Part shown: positions 23,949 to 36,077 of the stretch, one piece after another
How the letters are laid out: each line of letters begins with the position of its first letter
How positions within the stretch are numbered: the first letter of the stretch is position 1
Source: Cephalotus follicularis
Lineage: Eukaryota > Streptophyta > Magnoliopsida > Oxalidales > Cephalotaceae
Length of the DNA stretch: 64,000 nucleotides
Reading direction: 5' to 3'
Assembly (NCBI GenBank): GCA_001972305.1
Contig: BDDD01002058.1
Coordinates: 1 to 64,000 of the forward strand
The notes under the pieces: model-generated
The model's input: the letters and a program-made list of their open reading frames with translations, nothing else
The model's database searches: none
What the model was told of the DNA's origin: nothing
Made by a program: the position numbers and the translations under genes

Positions 23949-24431
23949 CTAAACAAGAATTACAAAAATTTAAACAAAAAGCAAAGAAACAAATAACAAA
24001 CTTAGAACAAATTTTATTACAAAAACATTCATCTTTATCCTCTTCTGACAAATAAATTGAACCAATTGACCCTATTAATACAGAAAATCAAGAAGAGACA
24101 TCAACAAAATTTATCGATTTAATAGAAAGAATGACAAATCAAAAATGGCATATTAATATTACCATTGTAGTACAAGATTCTTTTAAACTTCAAACTATCG
24201 CCCTAATAGATTCAGGTGCACAAATGGATTGTATTTAAGAAGGTTTAGTCCCAACAAAATACTTTGAAAAAACCAAACAAAGATTATCTACTGCTAATGG
24301 TGAAAACCATAGTGTTAAATTTAAAATTCCAGATGTCCACATTTGCAATGATGGCATCTATATAAAACAAACTTTTATATTAGTCAAAGATTTAGACATA
24401 TGTATAATCCTAGGCCAACCATTTTTGCAAT
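23949..24431 (+). pseudogene. Endogenous pararetrovirus piece 2: aspartic protease
   Basis: The frame resumes after Y and continues piece 1 in register across the CTAAA duplication. It has a Lys/Gln-rich coil, a TAA, then the protease: WHINITIVV, the active-site motif ALIDSGAQMDCI (Asp-Ser-Gly at 24209-24217), EGLVPTKYFEKT, and the second patch ILGQPFLQ. The pattern with Cys and Gly-Leu after DSGA is characteristic of plant pararetroviruses rather than of gypsy or copia proteases. TAA at 24236-24238 and a later stop make it non-functional. Reverse transcriptase should follow, but X2 begins instead. Confidence 0.8.
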
Positions 24432-25633
24432 GAGTGATGGTATCTAATGGAGGGTTGGGAATGCGCGCCCAACTTACCGACTTAGACTCACATCACTCAT
24501 GACTCAAGTAATCAATCGGTCAGTATAATCATTAAAAGCGTCTTCAAACACTTGAACACCTCAAGTGAGGCACCAGTCAAGTGGCAATGTGAAAAGAAGT
24601 TGAAAACCAGCTTTAAACAGTCAAAAACTCCACTCAGCCCGAAAGGCGTCGATGTCCTTGGCAAAAGAAATCGATGCGTATCAGGGCATGCCTTTGAAAA
24701 CGGTAGAAGGACATCGATGTCTTTCTCAATTTACCAAAGCCGCCGATGTCCTTGGACAAAGTCGTCAACGCGCTTCAATAAAAATGACCTGGGAATGCGC
24801 ATCGATGTCCTGCGTCGATGCCTTTTCTGCGAAAGGACATCTCAAGGCAAAGACGTTCAAAGACATCGACATCTTTGCTGCGGAATCAAGGAGGTTGCAT
24901 CCCAAAGCGAAACACGTCGATGTCCATGGACAAGGGGATCGATGTCTTCGCTGGGAATGGTCGATTTTGTGCAGAAAAACAGCAATTTCTGCCAAAATAA
25001 AATTTAAAGCCATTCTTTGAAAACCAAGGTTTAAAAGCAATCATTTAAGGTTAGTAAAACTTGTTACAGCCTTCAAAATTCAGTTTCAATCTTCTTAGAT
25101 CAATTAGAGCAAGGAAAATCAATGAAACCCTAGTTTCACAATTCATTTCCATTCAATCATTCAATCACTCAATCAATCATGCATTTAAGCAATAGGTAAT
25201 TCGATTAGGGAAGTCCTACCTTCAACAAAGCTTCAAAAGTTGAGCTAACGATCGGTCAATGGCCAAAAACACTCAAGAATCGGCTGCTATGCCACTCAAT
25301 CGGCAACCCACACTTGCAATCGGTATCCTAGTTGAAGGAGATGCAATCTGGCTGCTAGGGAGATGGAGGGAGGCTGCCAGCGAGAGAGAGAGAGAGAGAG
25401 AGAAGGATAGAGAGAGGGAGAAGAATGAGGGAAATGAGAGGAATGGTTAAGGAATTGGCTTATATAGCCGATTCCGCCAACTCTCCGAAACCCAGCCCAA
25501 AATCCTGACTATACATGCATTTCACCAATACAAAAACAATAGGTATAGGAATACCTCAATTCAATACAATTTGATACGGTCCAATACGATACAGTATGCA
25601 TGAACAGTACATAAGGGAATTCGGGTCGTTACA
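24432..25633 (-). repeat. X2: truncated LTR of family X
   Basis: It matches X1 from about 44592 and 50676 onward and keeps the sense start, TGTAACGACCCGAATTC on the minus strand. The sense 3' half is missing, and its left edge is fused directly to pararetrovirus sequence. Class-A palindromes (GGCGTCGATGTCC, ACATCGATGTCTTTC) run from about 24645 to 24960. A GA microsatellite lies at about 25383-25403. It probably inserted into M's 3' LTR (putative duplication ATGCT at 25634, partner deleted). Confidence 0.8.
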
Positions 25634-25980
25634 ATGCTTTTCTTCAAAAATGACCTATAACTTTTTGGCATAAACACATCGATGTCTTTGTAAAGGGATT
25701 GATGTCTTTGAGTTAAACAGTCGATGTCTTCTCTGAAATAGATCAATGTCTTTGAATGAAAACTACCTGTAACTTTCTTTGCTAAAGAAGTCGATGTCTT
25801 CTCTGAAAAGGATCGATGTATTTAGTGAAAAATGACCTGTAACTTTAGGTGCTAAAGACGTCGATGTCTTTTGAGAAAAAGAATGATGTCTTTCCTGAAT
25901 AACCACCTTGCACATAAAATAAACTTGTTAAAAGCAAATATGTTATCATCAAAACTAGGATTGAGACTAAAACGTCAACA
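25634..25980 (-). repeat. M 3' LTR, only its first 347 bp
   Basis: The minus-strand start TGTTGACGTTTTAGTCTC matches M's 5' LTR, with the same class-A units, e.g. ATCGATGTCTTTG. It stops where X2 begins; the rest of the LTR is deleted. Confidence 0.9.
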
Positions 25981-26170
25981 ATCTTCCCCTTTTTGATGAC
26001 GACAAAAATTTGCGCATAAAAGTATAAAAAAGAATGATATGTATTGAAAGTAAAAAATAAGATTGAAAAACTTACTAAATCGTGCAAAATTTTCATTTTT
26101 AAAGCTATCTCCCCCTTTTTTGGATAGCATCAAAAAGACAAATGCAAAAGTAAGCTCCCCCTTAATAAGA
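25981..26170 (-). other. M polypurine tracts
   Basis: Three purine runs on the minus strand: AAAAAGGGGAAGAT at the LTR edge, AAAAAAGGGGGAGA near 26110, and AAGGGGGAG near 26153, the same set as in P. Confidence 0.85.
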
Positions 26171-26448
26171 GAGGGATGTGACATATTACATCATAAGAAC
26201 AATATAACATCAAGATTCAAAACATCATAACAGCAAGAATATTAAAATTATAGCAAACTCAGAATGTCATACAAAACATAAACATTAGTTTTCATAAAAA
26301 CAATACAAACACTTGTTCAAAGTACACACCATAACACTTGTTCAAATTACAAAACATAAATTGTTCAAATTACACAACATAAACACAATCAAGATTCAGA
26401 ATGTTCAGATTCATCTCCAGAAGTTTCTTCGTATTTGTCAATCATTTT

Positions 26449-27729
26449 TTATTCGGCAAGATTTCGTTCTAGATGTTTGAGACGTCTCTTGGTTACATGT
26501 AAATCATAGTATATCGTGTCTTCAATGGTCTCAAAATCTGTGCGAATTATCTTGTGATCTTTCTCCAAGAGATCAAGTCGAGAGTTGAGAGAATTGAACT
26601 TGCCATCGATTGACGCTTCCATTGAATCGAATCGGACATTTAGAGCATCAAAGCGAGAACTCATAAATTCAACAAGACGATCATACTTGGAGGTAGAAGT
26701 GGAACCACAAGTATGAGAACGAGGACGAGAAGGAGCAGCTTCTTGACCAGTTTCTTGAGCTTCCCACAGAGGTATTTCTTCTTGCTCCTCTTGTTTGATT
26801 CTCTGACTTTGATCACTTTTTGGACAGTAAGTCCAATTCCCCTCCTGCTTCTTCCAACCCAATCGATTAAGAGTGATTTTGTTGTAGGTGTCTTCCTTTT
26901 TCAATTTCGTTCCAATCTCCCCCTCAAGACAAACTTCATGGTAAAGGAAGATTTTGGTTAAAATGCAACCAAAAGGAAGGACAAATTTCTTTTGGGTAAA
27001 AGCACGGACCGTTGTATGGAGCATAAGCAATGGATAGCAAAACTCGATTTTGGAAATGATGCACCACATTAAAAATGCTTGCATCCTAGTGAGTTTTGCA
27101 TATCCACCACCGGTAGGAAGTAGCTGGTAAACAATAAGATGGTGTAAGAGACAATGATTGACAGGTAGTTTATTTGTACAAAGAGTCATATTAGGATGAA
27201 TGTTTGGATCATTTGGGTAAAGGATTGACAAAATGTCATTTGGGTGGAATCCCTCAACTTTTGGCCACTTATTGTATTAAAAAATATACAAGCCGGTGTG
27301 AGGAATATGAAGGATTGAGGCAAGAATCCTAGCATCTAGGAAGATTCTTTGGCCTTTAATGGAGGAAGACAGGGCGAATTCTTCATGTGGACTAGAGACA
27401 ATACGTAAATTCATATAAAACTCTTTAACAAGTTTAACATAAAACAAATCTTGGATTTGCACAAGAGTAAGAAGATGCAAATTGTCAAGCCAAGAAACGA
27501 AAGCAAATTCATTTGAACAGAAAGACAAATCTATGTTCCTACCTCCTATTACCCTTTTATCAACAAAAATAGCACTTCGGAGGGGAATGATTTCCTCGGA
27601 TTCGGAATCCGATTGAAGAGCAGGATCGGGAGAAGGTTCCCGAATATTAAGCTTCCGTTTTGAAGCAGGTTTCTCTTGCTTGGAGGAGCTAGCAGCCCTC
27701 TTTTTACCAGCATGTTTTGTCTTAGTCAT
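26449..27729 (-). pseudogene. M post-pol gene, one stop
   Basis: It is homologous over its length to the open P gene (IREPSPDPALQSDSESEE, SWLDNLHLL, VKEFYMNLR, RILASILHIPHTGLYIF, LPTGGGYAKLTRM, LNRLGWKKQEGNWTYC), with a coiled-coil C-terminus of somewhat different sequence. A TAA after HIPHTGLYIF (27274-27276) breaks it; the frame continues unchanged afterwards. It lacks P's acidic tail and ends at 26449. Conservation in two diverged copies supports a genuine element gene. Function unknown; envelope-like position but no visible membrane segment. Confidence 0.82.
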
Positions 27730-27929
27730 TTTATCAAACAGGTGAAGTGCACAACACAAAAAGTTAAAACTGAAAGAAATAAGGAATTGGAGGACAAAAA
27801 CTGAACTTTGATGATGAGAGAAGAATGAGTAGAGTATGTTATTTAAAGACTAGAATGATTTTTAAAATTTTAGAAAGAAAAAAAATGCGGAGAAATCGTC
27901 CAGATGTGTAATAGTGAGATATAAAAGTT

Positions 27930-28195
27930 GTCGATGTGTTTTTATGAATAAGTCGATGACTGACAAAAAGACGTCGATGTGATTTCAAAAGCATCGACGT
28001 TTTCTTTAAAAAAAACTTAATGAAAAGCATCGATGTGGAATAAAAGAAAACGATGCATTTTTAAAAAAACATTGATGTGTTTTTTAAAGAGATCGGCGTG
28101 TTTTATAAATGAACATCGACGTTTTATAAAGAGATTGACACGTTTTAAAATCATCAATGTGATTGAAAAGAAATCGATGTGTATTGACAGAAACA
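27930..28195 (-). repeat. Phased TCGA array between pol and the post-pol gene of M
   Basis: About a dozen units such as GTCGATGTGTTTTTATG, GCATCGACGTTTTC and CATCGATGTGGAATAAA, with TCGA-like cores about 20-22 bp apart. It lies in the same place as the P array (8398-8685) although the spacer sequence is otherwise diverged. Confidence 0.7.
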
Positions 28196-28288
28196 ACACA
28201 ATAACAAAAAAAAAAGTAAAAACAAACAGTCAAAATCAAACACATACATTTAAACAATCAATCAAACAAAAACATGAATAAAAAACAT

Positions 28289-28722
28289 TCAATCAAAGTT
28301 ACATAAACCTAGTTCTCTTCTAAACTTAGAAAAGGTATTTTCATCTAAAGGTTTGGTAAAAATGCCAGCTACTTGTTTTTCCGTAGAGACATATTCTAAC
28401 TCAATATCTCCATTTTCAACATGTTTTCTTAAAAAGTGATACCTAATGTCAATGTGTTTTGTCTTCGAATGATGAACAGGGTTCTTAGCAAGACAAATAC
28501 TACTCGTATTATCACATTTTATAGGTACATGTTTCACAAAAACACCATAATCTATCAACTGTTGTTTTTGCCATAAAATCTCTGCATAACAACTACCTAC
28601 AACAATATATTCTACCTCAGTGGTAGAAAGAGCAACATAATTTTGCTTTTTACTAAACCACGATACAAGCATACTCCCTAGGTATTGGCATGAGCCACTA
28701 GTGCTCTTGTGATCAACCTTAT
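28289..28722 (-). pseudogene. M RNase H and pol C-terminus
   Basis: It continues M pol after the T insertion: the T-flanking bases encode the residues between DADFSGYK and VDHKSTSGSCQY. Then come SWFSKKQNYVALSTTEVEY, CDNTSSICLAKNPVHHSKTKHIDIRYHF, VSTEKQVAGIFTKPLDENTFSKF, ending LGLCNFD and stop. It is very close to P (8308 end). RNase H removes RNA from the RNA-DNA hybrid during replication. Confidence 0.9.
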
Positions 28723-31700
28723 TGTTGGAGTAGGGGTGTCCCTACATGCCACGTTTTGGTATTCAGCTTGTACAAACACTTTCTATTTATATGATCTGTA
28801 TTCACTTTATGTTTGTGTGCATATTTAATTTAACAATGGCAAACCATACTATATGTATTATCCCAAACCATATTAAATGGATCAGGTGATCACCATGTCA
28901 TCCGAGTACACATATAGTGCCCTGTCGTAAAAGGGTTGGATCTCAGGCCTGAGAGGTTATGAGAATGAGATCCTTACTCCCTTCTGAAAAAATGTTCCAA
29001 GTCACAGGTTCACTTTTTGGGCAATCGATGAATCGTAAAGACTTGTTGTATTATGCTTGCTCCCGGGGAATGTGGAGGATGGATCATCTCGTTGCCATTT
29101 GGGTTTACCCTAAAGCTAATGCGGGGTGCATGCAAGGAGCATTGTCACTGAACAGACCCACCATAGGAAACCTTTTTGGAAAGTCTTACCTATGTCAATA
29201 GGATTCCTATAGTATCGGTAATGTATAGTCTATGGTAACTAGTAGACCATTCATGGAGCTACGTTGTGTACTTAAACCTGAGCGGCTGGCATGCATTATG
29301 TTACAACTGCTTGACTTTGATTTCCACCTTCCCCAGCACTAGCCACGTGCTGTCAAAAGGGTTGTCTTTGGGTCTTGTGGAAACTTCATTGAGATGTATG
29401 GGCGAGTTCACAATAAGGAATCGTCACACCCGTAAGAGGGTGATCGACTCTATATTATTTATGTCCGTTGTAGACTTAAAATTCCTGGCCAGGTATAGGC
29501 AGACTGGAATAGGGTTTTCTGGGATAGTGTGCCGATAGTCTCAGTGCGTACATGAATTTATAGTTATCACGGCTTTACCTGGGGGTGACATTATTCCAAA
29601 CCCTAGGTCACGGTCAGAGCTAAGTATGACATAGGATACATGACACATATGCCATTGACTGGATAAAGTACTGGTTTATCGGATAATGACTTATAGACAT
29701 GGGTGATACCATGGATCCGAGGGGCACCTTCCTCTTACCATACCATAGCAATTGTAGGTGGAGATTTGAATAAAAACTCTTCCTCCAATTGTGTAGTTTT
29801 ATAGAACCTTTGAACTGGAAAAAGTGCCTCCATAATACATCTTAACCGTGCCAAGGAAAGCATCATTTGTGAAGGTGAAAGTCTTGGAGCTCAAGGAAAG
29901 GAAATCTCAAACTTGAAGGAGTAAAGACTTGAGGTATTTTCTTACTTCCTTCTTCTTTACATGCTATATGGATGTGGTGTGTCACACCCCGTCTTTCCAC
30001 AACATAAAAGTGGTAAAGCAATCAACATGAAATAATCCAGATCATGCAAATTACCAACAAATAAAACCTTCAATAGCGGAAGCAATAACTTAACGAGCTG
30101 AATATAAAAACACATCACGCATCCCATACTACGTGATGCCCGATAACCAAACACAACTGTTGATCGCTCAAAACAGAGCGTGAAACGATACATCAGTGTG
30201 AAATAAAAAGATATCAATTATTATAAAATCCAATAACATGATCAGTGTTCAGTAACCAGAATACATAAATAAAGAGATAACAAGCCTTCTTTTTAAATCT
30301 CCGTGCATGCTCCATGTCAAGACCACTCCATCAATCTGTTATAGTAGGGGTTAGCCTTTGTCCTCACTCGGCTAAGTGAATAAACCCATAAAATACAGTT
30401 CGAGTTATAAGATAAAGAGTATCATGAATGAATGCATATGATGAGCCATGACGTGTAATTTCTTTCAGTAAAATACCTCCGTGTGTACATATAAAATATG
30501 TGCATGCTCACAATACAAGTATAACTCATAAGTTATATCAACACAGGCAGTAAATATGTTGCCAAAAAGGAACCAGACAAACCAGTCGTCATGACCGTCG
30601 CCACCTCCTGGCCCCAACGTCACGCACTCTTGCTTTAACCCAAACGGTTTTGGAGCAAGTCCTCAGTAAGTCGTTTAGCACGGCGACTAAACCAACAGCA
30701 AGTTACTAGCACAGTGGCTAAGTAATCAACAGGTTATTAGCACGATGGCCAATAATCAACAGGTTATTAGCACGATGGCCAATAATCAACAGGTTATTAG
30801 CACGATGGCCAATAATCAACAAGCACAAGTATTTCACAGTACAAGTCAAGCAATTACATATAATTACTTGATCAACTATATTTGTTAAAAATATATTTTT
30901 CCGTTCACAAGTTGTAATAAGTCATAACTTAAAATAATACAGTTCTCTGTTATTGGAAATACTTCCCCAATCATTTGAAAATATATAAATTCCTGTGTTG
31001 ACAAATATACATTTTCGTACCCAAATGATCATAATAATCATGCAAGTTTTTCAAAATGGTTTAACACTTTTAGGAAAGCAACCATAATGCAATCACAGTA
31101 ACAAAACGGTCATATGCTCAGAATGCATCTAGGTTCGTTTTTAGAGTCATTTCGGGTCTAACGGGTCCCATTCGAGCAAAATCCCACTGTCCAGGAGGAA
31201 AGACGTCGATGTCATCCCTAAAGGCGTCGATGTCTTTTAGCCTAAAGCATAAACCCTATATACAATTATTTCCAGGCGTATTCGAACCAAAGACGTCGAT
31301 GTCTTTTACAAAGACGTCGATGTCTTTTTCATACCAGAGAGCATCAGTTTGCAAGTCTTGGTTTTAGAGGGTAAAATCCAACCTTTTAATCCCTCCTATA
31401 AACGAATATTACTTCATAAACGTATAGGGTATGCTACTGGTTAGTAGGGATACAACCATAACATTAATCCGAAATCAACAGGTGATTCCAAGTGGCTAAA
31501 AATCCATTTGGAATGAACATCACAGTTCACACGATTTCCCAGAAAAGGAGTCGACGTCTTCTATAAGGACGTCGATGTCTTTACAACACAGAACAGGGTT
31601 TTCACGATTTTAACATGCCAGGCAATTATCAAATCCCCCTCCCACACACATATTCATGTAATCATACGTGCAAGATCAATTTAGTGTATCACAGTAACAC

Positions 31701-33043
31701 TTCAACAAGTCCAGAATCACAGTCCAATCAATAATCATGCAATTCATCATTCTATTTATTAACTTAGAACTCAAAAATGCATATATAAATTCATCACTTT
31801 CCCCTACCTTAATGTTCCAAGTTAGGAACTGGAAAGTCCACCTCTTTAAGTATCCAAACAGGTCACAGCAGCCTCTCTAGGTCCGTCCCGTAGCTGCACC
31901 AGTGGTTCCAAGGTCCAAGCTCCAAGCTCCAAGCACAACAATGGCACACACACACACTGTTTCTCTTTCTCTCTTTCTTCTGATGTTATAAAACGAGAGA
32001 GATAGGTGGGGAGGGTCGTTCTTATGCAGATTTCCCCCACCTAACACCCTTCTTCTGTCATTTAACAGCCACCCCCGAGATCTCTCCCACTCTCTCTCTT
32101 TCTGCATTTCTTTTTATTTTCTATTCTTTCCTTTTGCAGGTTGCATGATAGGATGGCATAAATCCTTGCATGTTCCATGTGAGGTTAGGTTTTAGTGCTT
32201 CTGGTCAGTACACAGACATGCTCAACACGTCGAATCGCACTTGAAAAGGCGTTAGGTAAAGCCTTTAAGCAATTCTCCTGCATGTTATTCTGCCGACGAA
32301 GAACGTGCTGGCCATTCATACAAAGGCGTCGACGTCTTCCCTTGGACGTCGATGTCTTTTGCATTTTGTAAGAAGGTGTAGATGCCTTCTTCCGTTATCG
32401 ATGTGCATGTCCCTTCAAACACGTGTGCCCTGGCTCCCAAAGGCGTCGATGTCTTTTCCAAAGACGTCGATGTCTTTGTCCCAGAACGTTGCCGTTTCTA
32501 GCTTTAACATACACATTCCATTTCCAAGTCAATAAATAGGGTTTTTAGGTATCATTTGAGCTCAAAACTCAACATTCTCATTAAATCAAGTTTAATGATT
32601 ACATCATAAATCAAAATATTACATCCAGGAAAATACCGGGCATTACATGGTGTGTGAGTTGTTCCTAGAGCTTTGCCAAGCTCTAGATGATTTGTTTTTT
32701 ATGCAGTTTGTGTGTTCTTGCTAGGGTTATACCGAACCCTAGCTCTCCTTTAGGGTGAGACATCGGTTGGGAATGGTTTAGGGTATGGTGTGCATTACCC
32801 TATCCATTCACCATGTTGGCCATTTTTGGGGTTGGAAAACCCTAGGCCAACCGAACCCTCACATGCTTGGTTCGGCCATATGGTCTTTCTAATGACCAAT
32901 TAGTGATCCTACGGCCAACTTGGGACATTTCTATGCAATGGTTATGGGTGGTCCTTATGCCAGAATAATATTTTCAAAATTATACACCCTAAACCCTAGT
33001 TGCCGGAAACGTTTTTCTTCCGCTGCATTCCCAGGTTCTAACA
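28723..33043 (+). repeat. T 5' LTR, with V inserted and a 0.8-kb deletion
   Basis: It matches the 3' LTR on both sides of V. At about 29724 it jumps from the position equal to 40239 to that of 41042, so roughly 0.8 kb present in the 3' LTR is missing. The element-specific length is about 1.65 kb against 2.44 kb for the 3' LTR. Confidence 0.92.
29980..32647 (-). mobile_element. V: solo LTR, gypsy type, in T's 5' LTR
   Basis: It begins TGTCACACCCCG and ends GGGCATTACA, with TGGTG on both sides (29975-29979, 32648-32652); T's 3' LTR has the empty site. No internal region. It holds three exact 30-bp tandem copies (30727-30816), the GGTTAGCC...GGCTAAG dyad near 30350, and five pairs of class-A palindromes with TCGA starts 31206/31227, 31296/31317, 31551/31572, 32329/32349 and 32446/32467. 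Related to W and C. Confidence 0.95.
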
Positions 33044-33045
33044 AG

Positions 33046-33057
33046 TGGTATCAGAGC
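33046..33057 (+). other. T primer-binding site
   Basis: TGGTATCAGAGC, perfect initiator-Met type, two bases after the 5' LTR end. Confidence 0.92.
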
Positions 33058-35186
33058 CCCTAATTCGAATTAATTGTACCATTTATTATGTATCTTTCCA
33101 TATTGGAGAGACTTTGTATCTTGGCCAAAATTTTGAGTCCCAAACCCTAAAGTGAAATGGGATGCTAGGGTTGCAAAATTCTGGTTTTCAACTTTTGGTT
33201 GATTCAATTTCCATTTGGTTGATCTTATGTGGTAAGACTAGTTCAATGGATTGTATGATGAACCAAAGCAATCTACATTGGGTGTTTATGATGCTAGGGA
33301 GCATTCAAGCATTCCGATGTAATGCTTGGGATCTCAAACGAACCTAAATTAGTCATTGAACGAGAGGTTCAAAGTGACGTAAAAATCTGTTTTTTTAAAC
33401 AGCTGGAATGTGCTGACTTCCTGCAAAGATTTTTTGCACTACCTTCAGTGCAATCTTTCTTATAGTGGTCAAAGTATTTTGTTACGTTGGTTAGTGACAA
33501 TTTGAGTGTCGGTATTTCCTCTAAAGTGTCCGGCATCGGTTGCTGTGAAACTTGGAAATTTCTGCACTCCTATTGACAATTCCCAATATAATAAATACAT
33601 TAATTAATATATGTTTCCAGAAAGCTTTTGGATTGCTTCTGAAAGTTTTTTCAGTGCGGTTTTCGCACAGAACATGTATGGAAATATTATTAATGGGATA
33701 GGCATAGACCGGGGTGGTTTAGACAGAGTTTTGGACACGATACCACGTAACGTGTCATAAAAAATATTGTATTAAAATATTCATTAAAAATATTCATTAT
33801 TTTTACAATGCAATGTATTTTCACTAATAATTTTTGGATGGACCAAGGATTAATTTTAGCAAGGAACTATATAAGGGTATAGTAGGTTTTCATTTATCTA
33901 ATGGGAGTCGGGTTTTGAAATTGGTTATTTTTACCAAAATGCCCCTAGACATTCTTTTCTTTTCTACGTGTTTATTCATTAAATATAAAGTGTATATTTT
34001 TTGAATTTCTTATGCATGCTGGTAGATTGGGGACTAGACCTATCTTCTGATTTCTTTTGTGAATGAAATTTAATTGCTTTATTTACTTGGTTTATCATTT
34101 GGTCTGTAAAAGGGATGCCTGTGCACACCAATTTTTTTTCTTATCTTTTATTTATTGAGTATAATAAATTGTCTTCTCCCCCTTGTATTCTTATTTTTGA
34201 AAGTTACTAAGGACGTAATTTATTTAAATTTTGATACAATGGAGCTTGAAGAGGAGATCATGAAAGATGCAAGACCAAGTGAAGACCATGTATGCATGGT
34301 GTAATGTGTAATAAAGTGGAGATTAAATTTTGTTTTCACCTAGGAGACCAAGTGGTCACGTTATGGCACACGTGATCACGTAGATAGTTAAAGTCCCCAG
34401 TCAGGCCACTTTTTAGGCTGCATGAGATGGATGAATTTTTTTTATGTTTCCATACACGTCCAAGCATGTTAAGCCGTTATCAAATGGAATTTGAAGATTA
34501 AAATTAATCTAATAATGGTTTTGGCTAAATAAAATGTGAGACCCTAAAATTCCTCCAAACTAAAAATAATAAGTCCATAAGCGATGTGAGCACATGGGTG
34601 CTCCGCCGTTGGCCTTCCACTCTTTCATTTACTAGTATGGATATATTGGGGATATCAATGCCTCAGCAGAGGTCCCCCGTATGACCATTTCTTTTAAATT
34701 CTGGTGTGGGGTGCACTGGGAGGAAATAAGCAAGTTTTGGCATTCTGACCAGCCTCCTGGTGGATATCAAAACTGGTTTATGTCGTTGAGGGCTGTGGGT
34801 ACGGACTTATACCGAGTTCATACTATTAGCGCCACCATAACAGTAGATTGTATGGGTCGGGAGGCCGAATGATGTATCAGATCTTGCATTTCAAGGGCGA
34901 GGCCCTAATGCAAATCGGCCTTTAAAGCCCACCTATTTGGTATTATGGTTTGTCCAGCCCCCAGTGCATACCATAATATGCGAAATAGATTTTCCGATCC
35001 CCACTAGGAAGCGGGAGCTTCCTGAATTCCACATATGGAGGTGTGGGATACGATTAGAATAGTGGGAGGAGCCATAACTTCTAAAGACCAAGGGTTATGG
35101 TAATAACATAAAAATTGAATAATCTGCTAATTTTTCTTTCTTGTTTCCTCTCAATAGGTTGCTTGTATATCATATCTGTTTTCAAT
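33058..35186 (+). other. T leader, non-coding
   Basis: About 2.1 kb between primer site and gag. AT-rich, no long frame and no recognisable repeat. I see nothing specific in it. Confidence 0.6.
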
Positions 35187-36062
35187 ATGGCTGTTAGCAC
35201 CGCAATTGCACGTATTCTTGAAACGAACAAATTGGATGGTTCTAATTTCTTGGACTGGTAGCGCAACTTGCGCTTGCTACTCACGAGCATGAAGCTCAAT
35301 CATGTTATGACAGATACCGCCCCTACACTGGGAGCTCATCCTACAGAGGAACACAAGGCCTATGTGGCCAAGTGGTTAGATGATGACCAGCAGGCTCATT
35401 GCCTAGAGATTGCGGGTATGGTCCCGGAATTGCAAAGACAGCACGAGCAACTGGACACCTTGGGAGCCATACTTCTTCGGCTAAAGGAGTTGTATGTTGC
35501 AAGGTCGAGGACTCAGAGGTTTAACCTCTCTCGACGTCTCTTCTGGATGAAAATGGCAGAGGGTTCTTAAGTCCATTCTCATGGATTGAAGATGATAGAT
35601 TTGATAGAGCAGCTGGCTCAATTGGATCTTATTATGGATGACGATTATTATATCGATCTTATGTTGTCCTCCCTCCCATGCTCATACTCCCAGTTCATCA
35701 CGAATTTCTACATGAACAAGGTGGAGTGTACTCTGCCTGAGTTAGTGGAAGTGCTTTGGACTGCCGAAGCGGATATGGATCATGGTAAGTTCGAATCCAA
35801 CATGATGTTTATACCTTCCACTTCCTCCCGGACAGCCCCTAGGTGGGGTGGACATAAAAAGTCCAAGTCTAAGGGCAAGGGCAAGGCGCCCAAGAATCCC
35901 AAAGGGAAGAAGGGGAAGGCACCACAAGGAGTGGTGAGGGATGCTGTCCATGATAGAATTCCCCAGCTTTCTGATGAGAAAGAATGCTTCTACTGCGAGA
36001 AGCAAGGACATTGGAGAGCTTAGTGTGTTGAATTTCTCAAGTCCACATCTGGAGGTGCCTCA
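35187..36062 (+). pseudogene. T gag with broken zinc knuckle
   Basis: The frame starts ATG at 35187 (MAVSTAIARILETNKLDGSN), the usual copia gag start followed by a Trp-containing FLDW. It continues in one frame to the Lys-rich linker (KKSKSKGKGKAPKNPKGKKG) and the CCHC knuckle CFYCEKQGHWRA. Stops: TAG 35259-35261, TAA 35568-35570, and TAG 36021-36023 just before the last Cys of the knuckle. Apart from these the frame is unbroken into protease. Confidence 0.9.
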
Positions 36063-36077
36063 GGTTCAGGTACTTTT

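Noticed and set aside
24552..25040. Four overlapping open frames in X2 as coding sequence
   Set aside because: They are produced by the class-A palindromes, which are open in several frames because of their repeated CGTCGATGTC pattern.
30727..30816. 30-bp tandem copies as a CRISPR-like array
   Set aside because: Direct tandem copies without unique spacers, inside a plant LTR.
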